Of a stretch of 9,696 nucleotides of DNA, positions 1-6,278 are shown piece after piece. The position numbers and the translations under genes were made by a program. Source of the stretch: Clostridia bacterium. Its GTDB lineage: Bacteria > Bacillota > Clostridia > UMGS1810. The stretch covers positions 1 through 9,696 of the forward strand of contig JAGBXL010000043.1 of the NCBI GenBank assembly GCA_017629325.1. Reading direction: 5' to 3'. Positions within the stretch are counted from its first letter, which is position 1. Each line of letters opens with the position of its first letter. Below the pieces are notes generated by a model, which was not told the DNA's origin, ran no database searches, and was given only the letters and a program-made list of their open reading frames with translations.

Positions 1-21
1 AAATACACACCAATTTTTTTA

Positions 22-1143
22 TTACCAGTATAATTTAATTTCAGGTTTTTTAATTCTCATAAGGGCTTCAAAGAAGAAGTAATCGCCCCAGAGAACCGAT
101 TCGGATTTGCAACCGTCGGGACGGCTATACATACCATCGGAAAGAATACCGTTGGCACCTTTAATATTTTCGGTTAAATAATTATCGATAAGTGCTGTTA
201 GCATATCTGATACAGCATTTAAATGTGCTTCATTTTTATGGAATTTACTCATTTCGAGAATACCGCAGGCAGCTATTGCAGATGCAGATGTGTCGCGGGG
301 TTCATTATCCTCGGGTTTAAAATCCATATCCCAGTAAGGAACATTATCTTTGGGGAGTCTTTCAATAAAGGTATTGGCTATATTTGTGTGTTTTTCAAGC
401 ACAAAATCTTCGGGAACATATTTATAGTTAAATGCAGTTCCTGCAACACCCCAGGACTGACCTCTTGCCCAGCATGATTCATCGGAAGCCCCCTGTGCGG
501 TTTTACCGTAAAGAGGCTCACCTGTTTCGGGGCTGAAGAAATAGGTGTGGTGAGTTGTGTTGTCGGGACGAGTGAGAACGCTTAAGGCGGTTCTCAAATG
601 ATTATCGGCAACGTATCTGTATTTATCATTACCTGTTACTTCGGTTGCCCAGAAAAGAAATGGAATGTTTAATAAACAGTCTATAATAAGACGGCGGCTA
701 CCTTCTGCTCCCATTGCACCCCATGCCTGAATGAATTTGCCTTTTTCATGGAAACGGGTTATGAGATGGTCGGCTGCCATAAGAGCTGTTTCTTTATCGT
801 AGTCATTTCCGGTAAGTTTATAGGAAGCTACGCAGGAAAGTGAATAGATAAAGCCGATATCGTGAGTATCTATACAAACCTTATGTACCATACGGTCGCG
901 ATAAGACTGCATTTGAATTTCGGCACCCCTTTTAAATTTTTCATCGCCGGTTAATTCATAGGCAAGCCAGAGCTGACCTGTCCAGAAGCTTGGTGTCCAC
1001 TCATAGTTGGGGAAAATACCGTAACAATAATTAGAGCTTTGTGGTGGTGGGAAAATGACACTGTATTTTTTCATATTCTGCTCTACTCTTTTTAAGATAA
1101 AATCAAGAGCATAGTCTAATTTTTTAGGATCAATTATGTTCAT
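22..1143 (-). CDS. GH88 unsaturated glucuronyl hydrolase
   Basis: This 373-residue protein has close to the usual length for glycoside hydrolase family 88 (Bacillus UGL has 377). The enzymes have an (alpha/alpha)6 barrel and remove delta-4,5-unsaturated uronic acids from oligosaccharides left by polysaccharide lyases, by hydrating the vinyl ether. Both catalytic Asp motifs are visible: DTHDIGF (92-98, Asp95, matching UGL Asp88) and RRLIIDCLLNI (150-160, Asp155, matching UGL Asp149). Other family segments are NYEWTPSFWTGQLWLAYE (46-63), DESCWARGQSWGVAG (221-235), the RDTSASAIAACG helix (283-294) and the C-terminal SVLWGDYFFFEALMR (349-363). There is no signal peptide, so it acts in the cytosol on imported oligosaccharides. 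Possible sources are glycosaminoglycans, gellan, xanthan or other uronate polymers; specificity cannot be read from the sequence. No lyase, sugar importer or regulator lies beside it in the window. It is the last complete gene, and no terminator is visible in the 21 bases that follow. Confidence 0.93.
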   Translation of the reverse strand: MNIIDPKKLDYALDFILKRVEQNMKKYSVIFPPPQSSNYCYGIFPNYEWTPSFWTGQLWLAYELTGDEKFKRGAEIQMQSYRDRMVHKVCIDTHDIGFIYSLSCVASYKLTGNDYDKETALMAADHLITRFHEKGKFIQAWGAMGAEGSRRLIIDCLLNIPFLFWATEVTGNDKYRYVADNHLRTALSVLTRPDNTTHHTYFFSPETGEPLYGKTAQGASDESCWARGQSWGVAGTAFNYKYVPEDFVLEKHTNIANTFIERLPKDNVPYWDMDFKPEDNEPRDTSASAIAACGILEMSKFHKNEAHLNAVSDMLTALIDNYLTENIKGANGILSDGMYSRPDGCKSESVLWGDYFFFEALMRIKKPEIKLYW

Positions 1144-1230
1144 GGAACACTCTCCTTATATTCTAATTTTATACAGTATATTACATACCAAAAAGCTTTT
1201 CATTACAAAAAAAGATACTATTTTTATACA
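1144..1230 (-). promoter_or_regulatory. 87-base spacer with possible weak promoter for the GH88 gene
   Basis: This is the longest intergenic gap. On the minus strand a candidate promoter is TTGTAA (1203-1208), a 19-base spacer and TAATAT (1178-1183); the spacing is long and both boxes are imperfect. A second -10-like TATAAA (1168-1173) has no good -35 box. At the upstream end, a 5-bp hairpin with two G-U pairs overlaps the ABC stop codon and is followed by a run of seven U (1207-1213), at best a weak terminator. The GH88 ribosome binding site AAGGAG (1152-1157) lies 8 bases before the ATG. The gene may therefore have partly independent expression. Confidence 0.3.
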
Positions 1231-3123
1231 TCAGGTTTCAAGTCCCGCAAACTGTGTCATATAAAGATTGTAGTAGTAACCCTTTTTATTTAAAAGCTCA
1301 TCGTGATTACCAATTTCTACAACTCTGCCTTTATCCATTACAACTATTTTGTCGGCATCGCGTATGGTTGAAAGGCGATGGGCAATTATAAGACTTGTTC
1401 TTTGATGCATTAAATTTACCATTGCATCTTGAATTTTACGCTCGGTGCGGGTATCGACAGATGATGTGGCTTCATCGAGAATAAGAATCTCGGGATTAGC
1501 AAGTATTGCCCTTGCTATTGTTATAAGCTGACGTTGACCCTGGGATAAAGATGCTCCTGCCCTTTTTAAAACTGTGTTGTATTTTTGGGGAAGCTTATTT
1601 ATATAGCTATGAATATTTGCCATTTTTGCAGCATTTATAACTTCTTCTTCGCTTGCATCGGGACGGGCATATTTTATGTTATTTAATATGGTATCGGAAA
1701 AGAGGACAGTATCCTGCAAAACAATAGCTGTTTTCTTTCGGAGTTCATCGCGAGATATATCATAGATACTGTTACCATCTATTAAAATTTTACCCGAATC
1801 TATTGGATAAAACCGCATTAAAAGGTTTACAACGGTTGTTTTGCCGCTTCCCGTTGCACCAACAAGAGCAATTTTTTCACCAGGTTTAACCTTCAGGTTA
1901 AAATCATAAAGCACCTGTTTTCCGGGTACATAAGAAAAATCAACGTTTTCAAAGCTTAATTCACCTTTTATGTTTTCCATTTTTAAGCTCCCGGAATTAT
2001 CTTCATCGGGATTATCTATAAGCTCAAAAACACGTTCTGCACCTGCTATCGCAGTTTGAAGCGAGCCATAGAGGGTAGCGATTTCATTTATGGGGCGTGA
2101 AAACTGCTTTGCATAAATGATAAACGCAGAAATAACACCTATTGTTATAAGACCTGTGTAGGCAAAATATCCGCCGAATGCCGCAACAATAACAAAGCTT
2201 AAATTTGAAATAGAGTTCATTATCGGTCCCATTGAGCCACCGAGAATTTCTGCTTTTATGCCCTCTTTCATAAGCTCTTCGGAGATACCTGAAAATTCAT
2301 TTATGATATAGTCTTCTTTATTATAGGCAACAACTGTTTTATAACCAGTTATCATTTCTTCGGCTTCGCCGTTTAATCTGCCTAAAACTTTGGAACGTTT
2401 GCGATAAACTGTTCTCATTTTTGCCGACATTTTTTTGGTTACGAAAACAGTTAAAAGAACTGTTAATAGTGTTATAAGAGTAAGCTGCCAGCAATACCAG
2501 AACATTATGGCAACTGTTCCGATAATGGTTAAAACACCTGAAATAAGCGAGCCAAGGCTCTGAAAAACCGTGTTGGAAATATTGTCAACATCGTTTGTGA
2601 GTCTGCTCATTACATCGCCGTTTGAATGGGTATCTAAATAAGCGATGGAAAGATTATCTATTTTTTTAAAAAGGTCGTAACGAAGAGAACGAACAATGCT
2701 CTGACTTAATCTTGCAGACAATAGCGACTGAAATAAAGAAAAGAGAGTGTGAACACCATAGGATATTAAAAGCCATATTAAAAGATTTGAAAGAAGGTGC
2801 CACTGCCCGTTTTTTATTGCATCTATACTGCTGCCCTGAATTGCAGGTGATATAAGAGACGTTAGTGTTACAGACACAACAACTGCAATTAGAAGAAATA
2901 CAAGCTTTGAGCTTTTTTTGAAATATTCTAAAAGGCGGGAAATGGTTTTTTTAAGGTCTTTTGGTTTTTCTATCATTGCACCCATTGCTCCGGGACCGCC
3001 CGGTCCGCCAGGACCTCTTCTCATTGTGCCTCTTGCCTGCGTAGGCATTGATTTTGAATCTTTAAATTTAGATTCGGTTTCTACTTTATTTTCAAAGCCT
3101 TTTGGAAGATTTTTATTATTCAT
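1231..3123 (-). CDS. ABC exporter half-transporter, subunit with catalytic Walker B
   Basis: This 630-residue protein is the partner of the preceding subunit. The first 60 residues are a charged, non-membrane extension with a Gly/Pro-rich run, RRGPGGPGGPG (35-45). The six-helix exporter domain covers about 62-360 and the nucleotide-binding domain about 387-630. Walker A is GATGSGKTT (422-430). Walker B is ILILDE with the catalytic Glu551, the D-loop is SSVD, and the H-loop His582 lies in IIAHRLST. The signature is LSQGQ (526-530) rather than LSGGQ. This altered signature would face the degenerate Walker motifs of the first subunit, leaving one functional composite site made of this protein's Walker A/B and the partner's LSGGQ. 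The ATG overlaps the previous stop by one base, and its ribosome binding site (AAAGGAG) lies within the end of that gene. Glycine-rich N-termini are common in this subunit among Clostridia. Confidence 0.93.
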   Translation of the reverse strand: MNNKNLPKGFENKVETESKFKDSKSMPTQARGTMRRGPGGPGGPGAMGAMIEKPKDLKKTISRLLEYFKKSSKLVFLLIAVVVSVTLTSLISPAIQGSSIDAIKNGQWHLLSNLLIWLLISYGVHTLFSLFQSLLSARLSQSIVRSLRYDLFKKIDNLSIAYLDTHSNGDVMSRLTNDVDNISNTVFQSLGSLISGVLTIIGTVAIMFWYCWQLTLITLLTVLLTVFVTKKMSAKMRTVYRKRSKVLGRLNGEAEEMITGYKTVVAYNKEDYIINEFSGISEELMKEGIKAEILGGSMGPIMNSISNLSFVIVAAFGGYFAYTGLITIGVISAFIIYAKQFSRPINEIATLYGSLQTAIAGAERVFELIDNPDEDNSGSLKMENIKGELSFENVDFSYVPGKQVLYDFNLKVKPGEKIALVGATGSGKTTVVNLLMRFYPIDSGKILIDGNSIYDISRDELRKKTAIVLQDTVLFSDTILNNIKYARPDASEEEVINAAKMANIHSYINKLPQKYNTVLKRAGASLSQGQRQLITIARAILANPEILILDEATSSVDTRTERKIQDAMVNLMHQRTSLIIAHRLSTIRDADKIVVMDKGRVVEIGNHDELLNKKGYYYNLYMTQFAGLET

Positions 3124-4838
3124 TATGCCTCATCTCCTTTCAGCTGTGAATTATAAATGTCTTTATAAATTTCGGAAGATTCTAAAAGCTCGGCATGCGT
3201 GCCAATGTTGGAGATTGTGCCATTATCGAGAACAATTATTTTATCGGCGTCTTTTACAGAGGCAATTCTCTGGGCAATAATAATTTTTGAAACACCATTA
3301 AATTTCTTATTGAGTTCCTGCCTTAATAAAGATTCTGTTTTTAAATCAAGAGCACTTGTGGAATCATCAAAAATAAGGATTTCGGCATTCTTAACTACCG
3401 AACGTGCAATTGATATTCTTTGTTTTTGTCCGCCCGAAAGGGAGTGGCCGCCTTCTGTTACCTGGGTGTAGTAGCCATTTGGTGTGGCACAGATAAAATC
3501 ATCGGCTTGAGAAATTTCGGCAGCTTCTTTAATTTCAAAGGGATTTGCTTCATCTCTTCCCCAGCGGATATTGGCTTCTATTGTGCGTGAATAGAGTTCT
3601 GCCTTTTGGAGAACTATGGCTATTTTGTTTCTTAATTCTTTGAGATTATAGTCTTTAACGTTTACACCGTCTATAATAACTTCGCCAGAGGTTACATCGT
3701 AAAATCTTGGAATTAAATTTACTAAAGAAGATTTGCCGCTTCCCGTTGCTCCTATTATGGCAAGGGTTTCACCGGGATTAAGGGTAAATGATATACTATT
3801 TAAAACCTCTTCTGCCGCTTCAGGATAAGCAAATGAAACGTTTTTGAATTCTATCTTGCCTTTTGTTTTTTGGTTTGGCTTTTTATTACCATTTTTATGA
3901 ATAGCTTTGCTTTTTAAAACCTCGTCTATTCTTTCCCACGACGCTTTTGCACGGGTAAAGGTGTTGAAAATACCTGCCATGAAAATTATTCTCATTAAAA
4001 TAAGAGATATATAGGTTATGGAGGCTATAATCTGCCCAGGGCTTACAGGGCCGCCTGATTTAACTGTGATACCACCGAGATAGATTATTATGACAACGCA
4101 GATATTTAAAACTATGTTCATTGAGGGACCAAGATAAGCAAGTAAGGTATGTACTTTTAAGTTTGTGCTGCAAAGGTCATCGTTAGCTTCTGAAAAACGC
4201 TCAAGCTCGTAGTCTTCTTTAACATACGCTTTTACAACCCTTGCACCTGCAATGGTTTCTTGCATTAAACTATTTATGCGGTCTATTTTTTTCTGAACAC
4301 TAGTAAAAAGCGGAGATGCTTTTCTTAAAAAGAAAACAACAAAAAATATTACAAAAGGGAGCCCACAGAGTGCAACAATAGCAAAACGCACAGACTGATT
4401 ATAGAGCATATATACACCGCCTATAAACATTGCTATGCAGCGTATAAACCCCCTTATTGCCATTGTTACCATATTCTGAACCTGGGTTACATCATTTGTG
4501 AGCCTTGTTACAAGAGAGCCTGTGGTTATGTGGTCGGTTTGTTCAAAGGAAAGACTCATTATTTTTGAAAAAAGGTCTTTTCTTACATCATTTCCAAATT
4601 TTTGTGCAGCAACTGTGGCAAAAACACCGCACATTATTCCGCAAAATGCACCGAAGGCAACTAAAAGAATCATTTTTATGCCAGTTACTATTATAAGAGA
4701 CATATTGCCGCCTAAAACACCGTCATCTACTATTGTTGCCATCATATCGGGCTGAATTAAATCCATTGCTATTTCACCTATCATAAAAAGAGGTGCAAGA
4801 ATACAAAGAAGCCAATATTTTTTAAGGTATTTAAACAA
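3123..4838 (-). CDS. ABC exporter half-transporter, subunit with degenerate ATP site
   Basis: This 571-residue protein fuses an exporter-type membrane domain (about residues 1-300, six expected helices) to a nucleotide-binding domain (about 328-571). Walker A is GATGSGKSS (363-371), the Q-loop Gln is near 411, and the signature is a canonical LSGGQ (467-471). Walker B reads ILIFDDSTSALD, so Asp492 replaces the catalytic Glu. The H-loop reads IIIAQR, so Gln523 replaces the switch His. These are the typical changes in the inactive-site half of heterodimeric ABC exporters such as TM287/288 or BmrCD. The start is TTG. The TAA stop overlaps the next gene's ATG by one base (TAATG), which fits equal production of two partners. 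The substrate cannot be predicted: drugs, lipids and peptides are all possible for this group. The 32-base distance from the DUF4956 gene suggests the same transcript, but functional linkage is uncertain. Confidence 0.92.
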   Translation of the reverse strand: MFKYLKKYWLLCILAPLFMIGEIAMDLIQPDMMATIVDDGVLGGNMSLIIVTGIKMILLVAFGAFCGIMCGVFATVAAQKFGNDVRKDLFSKIMSLSFEQTDHITTGSLVTRLTNDVTQVQNMVTMAIRGFIRCIAMFIGGVYMLYNQSVRFAIVALCGLPFVIFFVVFFLRKASPLFTSVQKKIDRINSLMQETIAGARVVKAYVKEDYELERFSEANDDLCSTNLKVHTLLAYLGPSMNIVLNICVVIIIYLGGITVKSGGPVSPGQIIASITYISLILMRIIFMAGIFNTFTRAKASWERIDEVLKSKAIHKNGNKKPNQKTKGKIEFKNVSFAYPEAAEEVLNSISFTLNPGETLAIIGATGSGKSSLVNLIPRFYDVTSGEVIIDGVNVKDYNLKELRNKIAIVLQKAELYSRTIEANIRWGRDEANPFEIKEAAEISQADDFICATPNGYYTQVTEGGHSLSGGQKQRISIARSVVKNAEILIFDDSTSALDLKTESLLRQELNKKFNGVSKIIIAQRIASVKDADKIIVLDNGTISNIGTHAELLESSEIYKDIYNSQLKGDEA

Positions 4839-4847
4839 TTGAAGCTA

Positions 4848-4853
4848 CTCCTT
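4848..4853 (-). promoter_or_regulatory. Ribosome binding site AAGGAG for the TTG start of the first ABC gene
   Basis: The 32-base gap after the DUF4956 gene reads TATAAAGGAGTAGCTTCAATTG on the minus strand. AAGGAG lies 9 bases before the TTG at 4838-4836. The next in-frame ATG (codon 19) would cut into the first membrane helix, so TTG is the likely start. The short gap holds no obvious terminator, so read-through from the upstream genes is likely. Confidence 0.75.
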
Positions 4854-4870
4854 TATATGAATTTTAAAAA

Positions 4871-5542
4871 TTACCCATGGTACTCGCCATTATACTGAAT
4901 AAGGGTTACATCTTCTACGCCTTCAATATCTCTTATTTTTTCTATAAAGAAGGTATCATTATTTCTGCAATAAACTTCTACTGCCATTTCAACAATATCT
5001 TTTCTTACGGTTTTTGATTTGATAAAATATTTCATTTTACCAAAGGTTCTGATGATATTATCCCCTGCTTCATCTGTTATATAGTGTATAACTGCTATGT
5101 AGATTCTTCCTTTAAGCTGATGCTTATTGAAAAGAACAATAATGCCAACCATAACTAAGGCAGCTACAATTACCAGAAGATACATATTTGCTCCCGATGC
5201 AATACCCGATGTTATTGCCCAGAATAAATACAGAAGGTCGAGTGGGTCTTTTACTGCGGTTCTGAAACGAACAATTGAAAGAGCACCGACCATACCTAAT
5301 GATATAACGATGTTGGTGCTGATGGCAAGGGTTATAACTGCGGTTAAAATAGTCATGCCCACAAGGGTTACCGCAAAGCTTCGGGAATAGATAACACCTG
5401 TATAGAATTTCTGGTAGGTAAAGTATATAACTGCACCAATTAACATTGCTGTTATAAGACCAAGTGCAATATTTATTATACTAAGCCCATCAAATGCACC
5501 GGATTCGAGTATCGATTTTTTTATAACATCCTGAACACTCAT
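4871..5542 (-). CDS. DUF4956 family membrane protein
   Basis: This 223-residue protein has an N-terminal membrane domain and a soluble C-terminal domain. Hydrophobic segments lie near 21-43, 55-77, 78-92 plus 102-116, and 119-138. The family hallmark is the stretch SLGMVGALSIVRFRTAVKDP (81-100) followed by LDLLYLFWAITSGIASG. Residues about 145-223 form a cytosolic domain with a beta-alpha-beta pattern (VEMAVEVYC, then a helix with IEKIRDIEGVEDV, then TLIQYN) that resembles an ACT-type regulatory fold. The function of DUF4956 is unknown. From general knowledge the family is often found beside VTC-domain and CotH-like genes, as here. The ATG has AGGAG 7 bases upstream (5550-5554), and the gene begins 13 bases after the VTC stop. 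A membrane anchor or channel for the VTC enzyme is a reasonable inference but is not shown by the sequence. Confidence 0.87.
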   Translation of the reverse strand: MSVQDVIKKSILESGAFDGLSIINIALGLITAMLIGAVIYFTYQKFYTGVIYSRSFAVTLVGMTILTAVITLAISTNIVISLGMVGALSIVRFRTAVKDPLDLLYLFWAITSGIASGANMYLLVIVAALVMVGIIVLFNKHQLKGRIYIAVIHYITDEAGDNIIRTFGKMKYFIKSKTVRKDIVEMAVEVYCRNNDTFFIEKIRDIEGVEDVTLIQYNGEYHG

Positions 5543-5555
5543 ATTTTGTCTCCTT

Positions 5556-6278
5556 TTAATTATTAAACCAGTATTTTGTAAAACAATTCATATATTCTGT
5601 TTTTTCATAACACAACACATATTTTGATACTGCAGTAAATTCCGACGCTCTGTCGGGCAGTATCTCACGCACTCCCTGAGGAAGAAATTCGGTGAATTTA
5701 ACTTCCATAACGCATTTTCCACTTTCCAATACCGGAAGCACGGGGAGGGTGGAATCAAATATATCATAGCTTCCAACTGCTGCTCTTACATCCATATCAA
5801 ATGTTATTCTGACTGTGCCCTCATCGGAAATCCATGGCTCGCGGTCGTAATCTACTATTACTCTTGGGCGCATAACATTTGATACACACTCAAAATAAAA
5901 CTCTTTAAGAAGATTATTTTCGCTCTTTAAAAGAAAATCATAATCACCGTTTAAGATTTTATACACTTCTTCTCGGGTTAATTTTGCCGCCTCTTTAAAT
6001 ATATAGCTGCCGTATTTTTTCTTTCGCTCAAGTTTAATGCTGGAATCAGAGCAGTTATATATGCGAATGCGATATTTTTTTCTTTTTAAAACGCCTGCAT
6101 CTTTTTCTTCATAAGCCGATTTATAGTAGTCGTCGAAATATAAACTTCGTATCATATAGCCGCCGTTTTGAGCATGTTTATCAAGCTGAAGATACGGACT
6201 GAGACGTTTGCAGATGAGTTCTTTCTGGGCTGTGTCGATAAGATATTTCCACTCATTTCTGTATCGTTCAGTCTTCAT
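5556..6278 (-). CDS. VTC-domain protein, polyphosphate polymerase-like
   Basis: From the ATG at 6278 this gives 240 residues, beginning MKTERYRNEWKY. The open frame extends 10 codons upstream to 6308, but the ribosome binding site supports the shorter form, which overlaps the cotH-like gene by 11 bases. The sequence is a stand-alone VTC catalytic domain, the triphosphate-tunnel fold of yeast Vtc4 that makes inorganic polyphosphate from ATP. Expected beta-strand motifs rich in basic residues are present: MIRSLYFDD (42-50), KKYRIRIY (67-74), IKLERKKK (81-88), RPRVIVDYDREPW (137-149), VRITFD (156-161), VMEVKF (190-195, with the likely metal-binding Glu192) and SKY (218-220). There is no SPX regulatory domain, membrane helix or signal peptide, so it is cytosolic and probably docks to a membrane partner, for which the next gene is the natural candidate. 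The key basic and acidic positions look intact, so it is probably active, but the polyphosphate product is inferred from the family. Confidence 0.88.
   Translation of the reverse strand: MKTERYRNEWKYLIDTAQKELICKRLSPYLQLDKHAQNGGYMIRSLYFDDYYKSAYEEKDAGVLKRKKYRIRIYNCSDSSIKLERKKKYGSYIFKEAAKLTREEVYKILNGDYDFLLKSENNLLKEFYFECVSNVMRPRVIVDYDREPWISDEGTVRITFDMDVRAAVGSYDIFDSTLPVLPVLESGKCVMEVKFTEFLPQGVREILPDRASEFTAVSKYVLCYEKTEYMNCFTKYWFNN

Noticed and set aside
1..21. Possible terminator after the GH88 gene
   Set aside because: On the transcribed strand the short stretch has an A-run rather than a U-run and no hairpin. The window ends too soon to judge.
223..477. Plus-strand open frame inside the GH88 gene, with similar ones at 3199-3471, 4498-4755, 4505-4696, 5127-5390, 6208-6411, 7593-7787 and 8444-8626
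   Set aside because: All are antisense to conserved coding sequence and show no recognisable protein features, so they are chance open frames.
1191..1200. Palindrome AAAAGCTTTT in the spacer before the GH88 gene, considered as an operator or terminator stem
   Set aside because: It is AT-rich, only 10 bases long, has no loop and no matching copy in the spacer. Chance is sufficient in AT-rich DNA.
2918..3280. Plus-strand open frame spanning the junction of the two ABC genes
   Set aside because: It is antisense to two well-supported ABC subunits. Its Pro-rich stretch is only the reverse of the Gly/Pro run, and no family pattern is visible.
4839..4870. Possible terminator or promoter between the DUF4956 and ABC genes
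   Set aside because: The 32 bases hold only a ribosome binding site and AT-rich sequence. No stem with a U-run and no paired -35/-10 boxes are seen.
5588..5776. Minus-strand open frame in another frame within the VTC gene
   Set aside because: The VTC frame carries the conserved motifs (VMEVKF, SKY) over this same stretch, so the alternative frame is a shadow.
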